Notes: generated by a model from the letters alone, not told the origin. DNA of 21,287 bases from CAZJNX01 sp964547415 (GCA_964547415.1 CAZJNX010000066.1:1-21287); one strand, 5' to 3'; positions 1-7,839 are shown, numbered from the stretch's first letter. Made by a program: numbers and translations.

Positions 1-2
1 GG

Positions 3-1265
3 CCGCGCATCCACACCTTCATCTCCACGAGCCCCATCCACATGAAGCACAAGCTCCGGATGGAGCCCGACGCGGTGCTCGACGCCGTCACCGCGTCGGT
101 GACGCGCGCCCGCAACCTCGTCGACGACGTGGAGTGGAGCGCGGAGGACGCCACCCGCACCGACCACGACTTCCTGTGCCGCTGCGTGGAGGCGGCGATC
201 CGGGCGGGCGCCACCACCATCAACATTCCCGACACCGTCGGCTACACGATCCCGACCGAGTACGCCGCCCTCATCGCCATGCTGCGCGAGCGGGTGCCGG
301 GGGCGGAGGGCGTCGTCTTCTCCGTCCACTGCCACGACGACCTCGGCATGGCGGTCGCCAACTCGCTGGCGGGCGTCGCGGCGGGCGCGCGGCAGGTGGA
401 GTGCACCATCAACGGCCTCGGCGAGCGGGCGGGCAACGCCTCGCTGGAAGAGATCGTGATGGCGATCCGCACCCGCTCGGACGTCCTGCCGTGGCACACG
501 GGCGTCAAGACGCCCCATCTCCTGCAGGCCTCCAAGCTGGTCTCCGCGGTGTCCGGCTTCCCGGTCCAGTACAACAAGGCGATCGTCGGCAAGAACGCGT
601 TCGCCCACGAATCGGGCATCCACCAGCACGGCATGATCGCGGAGGCCTCCACCTACGAGATCATGAAGCCGGAGGACGTGGGCGTGCGCGCTTCCTCCCT
701 CGTGATGGGCAAGCACTCGGGCCGCCACGCCTTCCGCCAGAAGCTGGTGGAGCTCGGCTTCGACCTCGGCGAGAACGCCCTCAACGAGGCCTTCCGCCGC
801 TTCAAGGAGCTCGCCGACCGCAAGAAGGTGGTCTACGACGAGGACATCGAGGCGCTGGTGGAGGACGAGATCGCCATCGCCGCGGAGACGGCGAAGGTGA
901 TCTCCCTCACCGTGATCGCGGGCACGGGCGGGCCGCAGAAGGCCATCGTCACGATGGAGGTGAACGGCCGCCACGTGACCGAGGAGGCGGTGGGCTCGGG
1001 CCCGGTGGACGCCACCTTCAACGCCGTCAAGGCGATCATGCCCCACGAGGCGCGCCTGTCCCTCTACCAGGTCCACGCCGTGACGGAGGGGACGGACGCC
1101 CAGGCCGAGGTCTCGGTGCGGCTTGAACAGAACGGTCGCATCGAGAGCGGGCGCGGGGCGGACGTCGACACGATGGTCGCCTCGGCGAAGGCCTATGTGG
1201 CCGCCCTCAACAAGCTGATGCGCGGGCGGGGCACCCGCGCCCAGGCCATCCACGCCACGCTCTAG
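3..1265 (+). CDS. leuA: 2-isopropylmalate synthase, 5'-truncated by the window edge
   Basis: This enzyme condenses acetyl-CoA with 2-oxoisovalerate, the first committed step of leucine biosynthesis, in the cytoplasm. Reading frame 3 is open from the left edge, and the codons before the first ATG (42) already read as LeuA (ISTSPIHMKHKL), so that ATG is internal. About 420 residues are visible of the roughly 510-520 usual for the bacterial type, so the N-terminal part of the TIM barrel is missing. The metal-binding HxH lies in SVHCHDDLG (about 327-350), followed by NGLGERAGNA (about 411-440) and the subdomain motif HESGIHQHGM (about 607-635). From about 895 the C-terminal LeuA dimer/allosteric domain follows (SLTVIAGTGGPQKA, VGSGPVDATFNAVKAI), which normally carries leucine feedback inhibition. 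The stop is TAG. The thioesterase gene starts 8 bases downstream, suggesting co-transcription. Confidence 0.96.
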   Translation, partial: PRIHTFISTSPIHMKHKLRMEPDAVLDAVTASVTRARNLVDDVEWSAEDATRTDHDFLCRCVEAAIRAGATTINIPDTVGYTIPTEYAALIAMLRERVPGAEGVVFSVHCHDDLGMAVANSLAGVAAGARQVECTINGLGERAGNASLEEIVMAIRTRSDVLPWHTGVKTPHLLQASKLVSAVSGFPVQYNKAIVGKNAFAHESGIHQHGMIAEASTYEIMKPEDVGVRASSLVMGKHSGRHAFRQKLVELGFDLGENALNEAFRRFKELADRKKVVYDEDIEALVEDEIAIAAETAKVISLTVIAGTGGPQKAIVTMEVNGRHVTEEAVGSGPVDATFNAVKAIMPHEARLSLYQVHAVTEGTDAQAEVSVRLEQNGRIESGRGADVDTMVASAKAYVAALNKLMRGRGTRAQAIHATL

Positions 1266-1273
1266 GCGCTGGC

Positions 1274-1717
1274 GTGAGCGAGCGGGGGGCGGCGCCGGCC
1301 GCCGCGAGCCGGCGTGCGGGCGATGGCGAGGGACCCACGGGGCAGCTGACGCTGCGCACCCTCGCCATGCCCGCGGACGTCAACGTCAACGGGGACATCT
1401 TCGGCGGCTGGGTGCTCGCCCAGATGGACATCGCCGGCGGCATCGTCGCCGGCGAGCGGGCGCAGGGGCGCGTCGCCACCGTGGCGGTGGACGCCATGAA
1501 GTTCATCCGGCCCGTGTGGGTGGGCGATGTCCTCAGCATCCATTCGGAGGTGGTCCGGGTCGGCCGCACCTCCATGACGATCTGGCTCGAGGCGTGGGTG
1601 CTGCGCGGGCGGATCGGCGCTCTCGAGAAGGTGACGGAGGCCACCTTCACCTTCGTCGCCATCGACGAGAACGGCCAGCCCCGCCCGGTCCCGCCGGCGC
1701 CGCCCGCCGACGGCTGA
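1274..1717 (+). CDS. yciA: YciA-type acyl-CoA thioesterase (hotdog fold)
   Basis: The 147-residue product is a single hotdog-fold acyl-CoA thioesterase of the YciA/BFIT group, which hydrolyses acyl-CoA to free acid and CoA in the cytoplasm. The family signature is clear: TLAMPADVNVNGDIFGGWVL, then AQMDIAGG, with the helix and the catalytic Asn/Asp region in the usual order. The segment VAVDAMKFIRPVWVGD matches the second conserved strand, and SMTIWLEAWV the core. The start is the GTG at 1274; no in-frame ATG lies ahead of the hotdog domain, and a nearby ATG at 1325 is out of frame. The first 20 residues are Ala/Arg/Gly-rich and not conserved, so the true start could be slightly downstream. 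The gene sits 8 bases after leuA. The C-terminal PVPPAPPADG is a disordered tail. A generic acyl-CoA thioesterase is the cautious name; the physiological substrate is not visible. Confidence 0.9.
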   Translation: MSERGAAPAAASRRAGDGEGPTGQLTLRTLAMPADVNVNGDIFGGWVLAQMDIAGGIVAGERAQGRVATVAVDAMKFIRPVWVGDVLSIHSEVVRVGRTSMTIWLEAWVLRGRIGALEKVTEATFTFVAIDENGQPRPVPPAPPADG

Positions 1718-1994
1718 CCCGCCGCCCCGCCTTGCCGGGTCGCCGCCGCAAACGGGGCGCGCGCGCTCGGCGCGGCCGCATCCTCGCCGACGGCGGGCCT
1801 TGCGCCGTCGCGTCGTCCGGGCGCCGTCGTCGGCATTCGGGCGGTTCCGCCGTCCCCGGCGCGGCGAAGGGGCCCGCGCACCCCGGTCGACGCCGCGCGT
1901 CGAGGCGACCAGGGCCTCGCCGGGCGGCCGACCATCGACGGCCGGTGGCCGGCCCCTGCCGCGCGCCCCTCCACAAGCCCGCGGGGCCGCCCCC

Positions 1995-2023
1995 TTCAGT
2001 CCGCCGGTCCTCGCCGATAAAAT
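1995..2023 (+). promoter_or_regulatory. Possible upstream recQ promoter
   Basis: TTCAGT (1995-2000) and TAAAAT (2018-2023) are separated by 17 bases. The -10 matches the sigma-70 consensus at five of six positions and lies in an AT-rich patch that stands out in this sequence, but the -35 is weak. It would give a leader of about 50 bases carrying AAAGGGG (2064-2070), which lies 13 bases before the ATG. Confidence 0.35.
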
Positions 2024-2047
2024 CGCCATCGGCGCGAGTCGTCCTAC

Positions 2048-2076
2048 TTGTGGTTGCGGAACGAAAGGGGTATATC
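2048..2076 (+). promoter_or_regulatory. Candidate recQ promoter placing the transcript start at the ATG
   Basis: TTGTGG (2048-2053), a 17-base spacer and TATATC (2071-2076) form a plausible sigma-70 promoter. Transcription would begin about 7 bases after the -10, at 2083-2084, which is the A of the recQ ATG. The mRNA would therefore be leaderless. This is inference from spacing alone. Confidence 0.45.
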
Positions 2077-2083
2077 CTCCGCC

Positions 2084-3946
2084 ATGACCGAACGCGCTTC
2101 GGCGGCGCTGCCGCTCCTGTCCCGGATCTTCGGCTATGACGGTTTCCGCCCCGGCCAGGCGGAAATCGTGGAATCGGTGGCCGCCGGGCGGGACGTGCTC
2201 GCCATCATGCCGACCGGGGGCGGCAAGTCCCTGTGCTACCAGCTCCCGGCCCTGATGCGGGACGGGCTGACGGTGGTCGTCTCACCCCTCATCGCCCTCA
2301 TGCGCGACCAGGTGGCCCAGCTGAGGGGCAATGGCGTCGCCGCCGCCGCCCTCAACTCCGCCGCCGACCCGGACGAGCGGCGGGCGACGGAGCGGGCCGT
2401 CCGCGAGGGCGAGCTGAAGCTTCTCTACCTGTCGCCCGAGCGGCTCGCCGCCGCGGGAACGGCCGCGCTCCTCGAGGAGGCGGGGGTGTCGCTCCTCGCG
2501 GTGGACGAGGCCCACTGCGTCTCCCAGTGGGGCCACGACTTTCGCCCCGAGTACCGGATGATCGGCGAGCTCGCGGCGCGCCTCGGCGGGGTGCAGACCA
2601 TCGCGCTCACGGCGACGGCCGACGAGATGACGCGAGAGGACATCCTCGCCCGCCTGTTTACGCGCCCGCCCGCGGTGTTCCTGCGCGGCTTCGACCGGCC
2701 GAACATCCGTCTCGTGATGGAGCGGCGGAACGACGGGCGGGCCCAGCTCCTCACCTTCCTCGGCAGGCACGCGGGCGAGAGCGGGATCGTCTACTGCGGC
2801 ACCCGCCGCCGCGTGGACGAGACGGCGGCGTTCCTCAACGGCAAGGGCGTCCGGGCCCTCCCCTACCATGCCGGGCTGTCGGCGGAGGAGCGCTCGGCCC
2901 ACCAGGACGCCTTCCTGAGGGAGGACGGGCTCGTGGTCGTCGCCACCGTTGCCTTCGGCATGGGCGTCGACAAGCCGGACGTGCGCTTCGTCTTCCACCT
3001 CGACGCGCCGAAGACCATCGAGAGCTACTACCAGGAGATCGGCCGCGCCGGGCGGGACGGGCTGGCCGCGGACGCCCACACCCTCTACGGCGGCGCCGAA
3101 TTCCGCCAGTACCGCATGTGGATCGACGAGAGCGCGGCGCCCGAGGAGGTGAAGCGGGTGGAGCGCGGCAAGCTGGAGGCGCTCGCGGGCCTGTGCGAGG
3201 CCTCCTCCTGCCGCCGCGTGGTGCTGCTGTCCTACTTCGGGGAGGAGGCGTCCCCGTGCGGCAACTGCGACCTGTGCCTCGGCCTCGTGAAGACCGAGGA
3301 CGGGACGGTGCTCGCCCAGAAGGCCCTTTCCGCGATGGCCCGCACGGGCGAGACCTTCGGGCGCGAGCACCTCATCTCGATCCTGATCGGGGAGGACAAC
3401 GAGAAGGTGCGCGCCCGCGGCCACGACCGCCTGCCCACCTTCGGCGTCGGGCGGGACCTGTCGCGCACGGCCTGGCGCACCGTCTTCCGCCAGCTCGAGG
3501 CGGCGGGCGTCGCGGCCGTCGACAAGGGCGGCTTCGCCAGCTGGCGCATCACCGGAGAGGGTTGGGAGGTGCTGCGCGGCCGCCGGACGGTCGCCCTTCG
3601 CCGCGTCGAGGACGAGGGCGCGGGCCGGGGGACGCGGCGCCGCGCTTCCCCGGGCGCGCCGGCCGATCCGTCCGCGGCCGATCCGGCGGTGCTGGCCGAG
3701 CTGAAACAGCTGCGCCGACGCCTCGCCGAGGAGGGCAACGTCCCCGCCTACGTCATCTTCGCCGACCGGACCCTGGTGGAAATGGCGACCGCCCTTCCGG
3801 AGGACGAGGCGGGTCTCGCCTCACTCCACGGCATCGGCGAGAAGAAGCTCGCCGCCTTCGGCCCGGCCTTCCTCGACGCGATCCGCCGCGCCCGCGACCG
3901 CGGTCCGGCCGAACGGAGCCCGTCGCCCCCACCCGGCCATCCCTAG
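2084..3946 (+). CDS. recQ: ATP-dependent DNA helicase RecQ
   Basis: RecQ is a 3'-5' DNA helicase acting in recombination and stalled-fork repair. The 620-residue product has the full bacterial architecture. The helicase core has Walker A MPTGGGKS (about 42-49), DEAH (141-144) in DEAHCVSQWGHDFRPEY, motif III ALTATAD (about 174-180) and motif VI YYQEIGRAGRDG. The RecQ C-terminal zinc site has four cysteines in SCRR and CGNCDLC, followed by a winged helix. A C-terminal HRDC domain (LKQLRRRLAEE to HGIGEKKLAAFG) is present, with a low-complexity linker before it. I chose the ATG at 2084: an in-frame TTG at 2048 would add only MWLRNERGISSA, which is not family-like and overlaps the candidate promoter. 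A GAAAGGGG at 2063-2070 is too far upstream to be an ideal ribosome site. The TAG stop overlaps the TAG stop of the convergent minus-strand pseudogene in a single CTAG. Confidence 0.97.
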   Translation: MTERASAALPLLSRIFGYDGFRPGQAEIVESVAAGRDVLAIMPTGGGKSLCYQLPALMRDGLTVVVSPLIALMRDQVAQLRGNGVAAAALNSAADPDERRATERAVREGELKLLYLSPERLAAAGTAALLEEAGVSLLAVDEAHCVSQWGHDFRPEYRMIGELAARLGGVQTIALTATADEMTREDILARLFTRPPAVFLRGFDRPNIRLVMERRNDGRAQLLTFLGRHAGESGIVYCGTRRRVDETAAFLNGKGVRALPYHAGLSAEERSAHQDAFLREDGLVVVATVAFGMGVDKPDVRFVFHLDAPKTIESYYQEIGRAGRDGLAADAHTLYGGAEFRQYRMWIDESAAPEEVKRVERGKLEALAGLCEASSCRRVVLLSYFGEEASPCGNCDLCLGLVKTEDGTVLAQKALSAMARTGETFGREHLISILIGEDNEKVRARGHDRLPTFGVGRDLSRTAWRTVFRQLEAAGVAAVDKGGFASWRITGEGWEVLRGRRTVALRRVEDEGAGRGTRRRASPGAPADPSAADPAVLAELKQLRRRLAEEGNVPAYVIFADRTLVEMATALPEDEAGLASLHGIGEKKLAAFGPAFLDAIRRARDRGPAERSPSPPPGHP

Positions 3947-4540
3947 CCCGTCCCGTCCGGGGAAAACCGGCCGGCGCTTGCGCCCTTCGGGCAGTCGCAC
4001 GCCGGTCGCGGGCATCCGGCTCGGGCGATCGGCGTGTCGAACGGCCCGAAGGGTGCGTTGGGGTCGACGAGGAGGTCCTCGAGCCCGTCCACCGCGCGGA
4101 TGCCGCCGGCCTCGAACGCGGCCTCGAGCGCCTCCGCGACCCCGGTCCCCTCGCCCGCCAGGACCTCGTCGAACACGAGCGCGTCCGCGCTCGCCCAGGC
4201 CGCGCCGGGCGCCACGAGGGCGGGCGGAAAGCCCTCGCCCGGCAGGAGGATCCGCTCGGGCCCGGTTGAACGGGAGGACGGCCGCGTTCCCCTCCCCACC
4301 GCCGCGTCGGAGCGCTCGAGCAGCCCCTGGAGCGCGCCAGGGTCGACATTCACGAAGGAGGGCGGGTCGATGGCGAACCTCGCCGACAGCGGGTCGATGT
4401 CGGCGGCATCGAGGACGAGGGCGGCGTGTCGCGTGCCGAGAAGGGCGTTCACCTCGATGGCGAAACGGTCGGCCGCCGCGTCGAAGCCGACGAGGGTTAC
4501 CGACCTCGAGGTCGGCGAACAGGGCCGGGACGAGGTCCGG

Positions 4541-5287
4541 CTCCGGTGCGGGCACGACGGCGGGCGGCGCCGGGTCGGGCACGCCGAGGCTGCCGTCGAG
4601 GAGCCCCGGGAGGCCGCCGGGCGTCGGCGCGACGGGGCCGATCGACTGGAAGAGGAACTCCCGGTCACCGGGACGGGCCCGGTCGGGTCGAGCGGCGGGT
4701 CGGGCGCCGGGTCGAAAACGCCCGGATCGCACTCGAGGACGTGCCGGAGGCGGTCCGGCTCCGGCGCGGGCACGGCGGCGGGCGGCGCCAGGTCGGGCAC
4801 GCCGAGGCTGCCGTCGAGGAGCTGCGGGAGGCCGCCGGGCGTCGGCGCGACGGGGCCGATCGACTGGAAGAGGAACTCCCGGTCACCGGGACGGGCCCGG
4901 TCGGGTCGAGCGGCGGGTCGGGCGCCGGGTCGAAAACGCCCGGGTCGAACTCGAGGACGTGCCGGACGAGGTCCGGCTCCGGGCGCGGGCACGGCGGCGG
5001 GCGGCGCCGGGTCGGGCATGCCGAGGCTGCCTTCGAGGAGCCCCGGTAGGCCGCCGGGCGTCGGCGGGACGGGACCGATCGACTGGAAGAGGAACTCCCG
5101 TCACCAGGACGGGCCCGGTCGGGTCGAGCGGCGGGTCGGGCGCCGGGTCGGGCGCCGGGTCGAAAACGCCCGGGTCGCCCTCGAGGACGTGCCGGACGAG
5201 GAGCGGCTCCGGCGCGGGCACGGCGGCGGGCGGCGCCGGGTCGAAAACGCGCGGGTCGCCCTCGAGGACGTGCGGGACGAGGAGCGG
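4541..5287 (-). repeat. Tandem array of 218-base units inside the solenoid pseudogene
   Basis: Near-identical units begin at 4541, 4759 and 4977, giving periods of 218 and 218. The third unit is 230 bases because of a 12-base internal duplication (GGGTCGGGCGCC near 5140-5160) plus compensating one-base changes. A shortened 81-base unit occupies 5207-5287. Each unit encodes one copy of a roughly 73-residue module: EFLFQSIGPVAPTPGGLP, then LLDGSLGVPD, then a PAPPAAVPAPEP linker, then HVLEFDPGVFDPAPDPPLDP and GPVPVTG. The module needs 219 bases; the period is one short. The missing base is at the same place in each full unit, the G-run between VTG and EFLF, so the frame slips once per unit. Confidence 0.88.
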
Positions 5288-6488
5288 CTCGCCGCCGAGG
5301 AGGAGCGTATCGGCGGCGTCCGCGACGGGGCGATGGACGTCCTCGCCAGCGTCGCGGATGAACGTCTCGCCGCCCCGCGTCACCACCACGTCGGCCCCCT
5401 CGCCGGCATCGACGTCGATGGTCCCGCCGCGCACCACGATCCGGTCCGCGCCCCCCGCCTGCTTCGGCGGTCGCCTCGCCACCGGTGGACCCGATCCGGT
5501 CGTCGCCGCCGCCGGTCGCGATCTGCGCGATGCCGTCCCCGTCGCTCACACGGTCGTCGCCGCCCCTGTGGCTGCCGTGACCGTGCCGCCCCCGAACGAG
5601 GAGGACGTCGGCCTCCGCCCCGGTGTCGAGGTCGAACGCGCCCCCGATCAAGCGCACGACGTCCAGGCCCGGTCCCGTGGCGACCGTGCCGCCGCGCAGC
5701 ACCACGAGATCGGCGCCCGCACCCGCGTCCGCCGCGATGGTTCCCCCGCGGGCCTGCAACCGGTCGTCGCCCGCGCCCATCCCCACCGCGAGCGTACCCG
5801 CCGAGACGACCCCCTGGTCCGCGCCCGCGCCGGCGTCGGGTTCGACATCGCCGCCCGCGATGGTGACGCTGTCGTCCGCGCCGGTGGCGCGGTTCGCCGT
5901 GCCGCCGGTCGCGCGCGGATCGCGTCCGCGCCCGTGTCGGGGACAACGGCGCCGCCAGCGAGAGTCGCGACAGCGGCGGCGCCGCCGGCGACGGCGTCCA
6001 CCGTCCCGGCCTCGGCAACGACACGGTCCCCGCCCGCGCCTAGGTCGATCGCGACGATGCCGCCGCGCAAGATCGCGGTGTCAACGCCCCCCCACCCTCG
6101 ACCGTCACCTCGCCGCCGGCGACGTCGACGAGGTCGTCCCCGCCCTCGCCGATGAAGGCGACCTCGCCACGCAGCACGGTGACGGCGTCGGCCTCGCCAC
6201 CTGCGATCGCGACGACGCCGCGACCGGCGAGGAGGATACCGTCCTCGACCGTCAGATGATCGTCGCCCCCGCCGAGCTCGACCCGGCCGTCGGTGCGGGT
6301 CGTCTCGACGGGATCGGCGCCGTCGCCGGCGTCGATCCCGGTCCGGAGGTCACGCGCCCGGATCGTGTCGTTCCCGCCGAGGGTCTCGACGGTGGGATAC
6401 GGGGCGTCCGGACCGAGGTCGACGAAATCGTCGCACGGGGTGGCGATCAGGCCGGGCCGTTCGTCCGGACGCTCGATCCGGTCGACGA

Positions 6489-6563
6489 TCATCTCGACGA
6501 TCTGCCGGGGAACTCTCGTGCCGGCCCGATATCACGCCGATCTGTCAGGGGATTTCCTGGCAT
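6489..6563 (-). other. 24-codon open frame with a strong ribosome binding site at the pseudogene 5' end
   Basis: ATG 6563 follows AAGGAGG (6575-6569) with a five-base gap, the best Shine-Dalgarno on this strand in the region. The frame runs 24 codons (MPGNPLTDRRD...) and stops with a TGA that overlaps ATG 6492 of the next frame as ATGA. Upstream of 6492 the second frame reads TRVPRQIVE in continuity with MIVDRIERPDE, so the simplest reading is one ancestral gene start followed by a one-base indel near 6510-6525. A translationally coupled leader peptide is the alternative. Confidence 0.5.
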
Positions 6564-7094
6564 TCTGGCCTCCTTCATGCCCACAGGGGCCCACCGGTTG
6601 CAACGCGACGGTGACGCTGCCGTGACTTGGCCACGTTGCTCGCCGTCGGGCGTGAGGCATCCGGCAAGGCCGATCGACGACTGCGGCCCAGTTCATGGGA
6701 ACGGGATGGAAGCTCGAAGACGCGCCGTCGCGTGTCCGGAAGGAGCGCCAGGCCCGGCGCCGACAACGGCCTGCGAGCGGTGGGCGAGACCTCCTTCGCC
6801 GTCGTGGACCGGCGGGGGAGCGCTAAGGCCGGCGATCCCGGAGCGGCCGTTGCCAGCGGGCCGATGCCGCCGTTCGCGGTCCGCAGGCATAGCGCGGCGG
6901 ATCGCGATGCCGGCGGCCGGTCGCCGCGGTGGCCATTTCCGGCGACGCCCGCCCTTCGGCGCGACGACCGAACGGTCCGCGACGGACAACGGGGGAACCG
7001 CCGGCCGTCGCGCGGCGGCTGCCGCGACCGCAGCCGCGCCCCGCGTCTCGACCGCGCCCCTTCCCGGGACAGGGCGCCGGCAGGGCCGACGGCC
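6564..7094. other. No recognisable gene between two pseudogene remnants
   Basis: About 530 bases lie between the solenoid pseudogene and the lost stop of the oxidase subunit IV remnant. All six frames give Arg/Ala/Pro/Gly-rich translations without a motif I recognise. It is probably decayed coding DNA from downstream of the oxidase operon, but no family can be named. No clear -35/-10 pair was found ahead of the ribosome site at 6569-6575. Confidence 0.5.
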
Positions 7095-7355
7095 TCGGCG
7101 GGCGAGCCGGTCCGACAGGCCGATGACGAAGGGAACCGCCATCCGGACGCGCCCCGCCAGGGCCACGACCCGCCGCAGGCCGGGCACCGCCCGCAGATGC
7201 ATGAAGACCCACACGACGAGCGTGGCCTTCGCCGCCGCGATGGACAGGGTGACGACCGGCCCCGGAAGCGGGACGAGGCGGGCCCCGACCGCTGCCAAGA
7301 AGAGCGCCGGCAGCGCCAGCCAGACGCCGATGACGGTGCGGGTCCGCGCTTCCAT
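7095..7355 (-). pseudogene. Remnant of caa3-type cytochrome c oxidase subunit IV
   Basis: From ATG 7355 the frame reads METRT-like MEARTRTVIGVWLALP, a hydrophobic helix, AAAKATLVVWVFMHLR, and a last helix ending GLSDRLARR. This is the pattern of the small prokaryotic oxidase subunit IV family: three helices, a conserved FMHLR and a terminal LSD-Y-L-TR. The family length of about 86 residues would end at codon 7097-7095, where CGA stands in place of the expected TGA, and the frame then runs on into meaningless sequence to 6693. The ATG overlaps the end of the subunit III remnant at CGATG, where an ancestral TGATG overlap is likely. The helix sequence is fairly well preserved, so decay may be recent here, but neighbouring subunits are gone and function is very unlikely. 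Confidence 0.72.
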
Positions 7356-7510
7356 CGCCGCCGCGCCAGGTCCGGGACGGGAAACAGGCCGATCCAGACG
7401 AGGTCGGCGAAGTGCCGGCAGAGCCCCGCCGCCTTGCCGACGTTCTGCCGCTCCGGGATGGCGAGGCCGCCGCCCATGGCCCGCGCCGCCACGGCCGTGG
7501 ACCCGATCAT
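7355..7510 (-). pseudogene. Remnant of cytochrome c oxidase subunit III C-terminus
   Basis: The frame reads GSTAVAARAMGG, then IPERQNVGKAAGLCRHFADLVWIGLFPVPDLARRR. The last part matches the final two helices of heme-copper oxidase subunit III, whose conserved form is close to LYWHFVDLVWI-LFPLLYL. Here Tyr-Trp has become Cys-Arg and the terminal LYL has become PDL. The expected stop codon is CGA (7357-7355) directly over the subunit IV ATG. The N-terminal four-fifths of the subunit is not recognisable. Its position directly before subunit IV is the normal gene order in caa3 oxidase operons. Confidence 0.65.
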
Positions 7511-7670
7511 CGACGACGTCACTGCGCCGCGGGGCGCGGCCGCGCTCGCCGGCCCCGTCCCCGAAGGCAGGGCGCGCGGGCCGGTCCGCGGCCATTGCGG
7601 GCACCTGCGGCGCCACCCGCTGTCGGCCCGTCGGGCCGGCCTGGTGGGGGACCTCCATCCGCAAGTCGCC

Positions 7671-7726
7671 GCCTTCAGGCGCACCGTGAGGCCCGTCCGC
7701 CCGTCCAGCACCGGGAAGGACGGGAG
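7671..7726 (-). repeat. Fragment homologous to the dehydratase gene at 19111-19166
   Basis: About 56 bases match the PLP-dependent dehydratase gene of this same window in the same orientation, with about 50 identities by eye and no gaps. The minus-strand translation is LPSFPVLDGRTGLTVRLKA against LLSFPVLDERTGLTVLLKA in the intact gene. Similarity ends abruptly on both sides. It sits between the ActC and oxidase III remnants, where no dehydratase belongs, so it is a displaced copy of that gene or of a paralogue. Confidence 0.7.
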
Positions 7727-7781
7727 AGCGCCCGGCGATCCCGCCGCGCCACGCGTCCCGCGTCGGCGGACAGGACGCCGT

Positions 7782-7839
7782 CGCCAGCCCGAAGCCCGCG
7801 AGCGCGCCGTCGCCAGCCCGAAGCCCGCGAGCGCGCCGC
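7782..7839. repeat. 29-base direct tandem duplication
   Basis: The unit beginning CGCCAGCCCGAAGCCCGCGA is present at 7782-7810 and again at 7811-7839, identical apart from the last base. It lies at the ragged end of the ActC remnant. The length is not a multiple of three, so it also shifts frame there. Confidence 0.9.

Larger units (their letters stand above)
1718..2083. other. Intergenic region before recQ, no gene seen
   Basis: This stretch of about 366 bases lies between the thioesterase and recQ. Open frames on both strands translate to low-complexity Arg/Ala/Gly/Pro sequence with no family motif, as expected from chance in DNA this GC-rich. Only the last 90 bases become locally AT-richer and hold the candidate recQ promoters listed separately. 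No convincing terminator with a T-tract was found. Confidence 0.6.
3943..6563 (-). pseudogene. Frameshifted RTX-like beta-solenoid surface/secreted protein gene
   Basis: No single frame gives a protein, but protein-like segments follow each other along the minus strand in alternating frames. From 6492 to about 6075 come GGNDTIRARD, GGGDDHLTVEDG and GEGGDDLVDVAGG. From about 6070 to 5910 comes LGAGGDRVVAEAGTV. From about 5910 to 5500 come GADDSVTIAGGD, MGAGDDRLQARGG and GGGDDRIGSTGG. From 5482 comes GGADRIVVRGGTIDVDAG. These are 17-20-residue GG-x-D-x-I/V repeats typical of calcium-binding RTX-like beta-solenoids. A proline-rich tandem repeat (4541-5287) and a C-terminal domain (VTLVGFDAAADRFAIEV onward, about 4500-3943) follow. 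I count at least eight frame changes. A strong AAGGAGG (6575-6569) five bases before ATG 6563 marks the likely ancestral start. Flanking genes are intact, so general sequence error is unlikely, though misassembly of the repeat is possible. RTX proteins are usually exported by type I secretion; no secretion genes are visible here. Confidence 0.75.

Noticed and set aside
4541..5287. CRISPR array
   Set aside because: The units are 218 bases, contiguous and coding-like with no unique spacers and no cas genes.
4541..5287. Programmed ribosomal frameshifting at each repeat unit
   Set aside because: Several independent frame changes also occur outside the array, and the slip site has no recognisable slippery heptamer and stimulator. 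Decay or assembly error explains more.
3978..6155. A 725-codon open frame on the plus strand
   Set aside because: It is almost pure Arg/Pro/Gly/Ala, has no motif, and lies antisense to recognisable solenoid repeats. It is a shadow of high GC.
7355..7510. NorE/NorF nitric oxide reductase accessory genes
   Set aside because: NorE is oxidase III-like and NorF is small, so the pair looks similar, but the adjacent ActB and ActC remnants make an alternative complex III-caa3 operon the better explanation.
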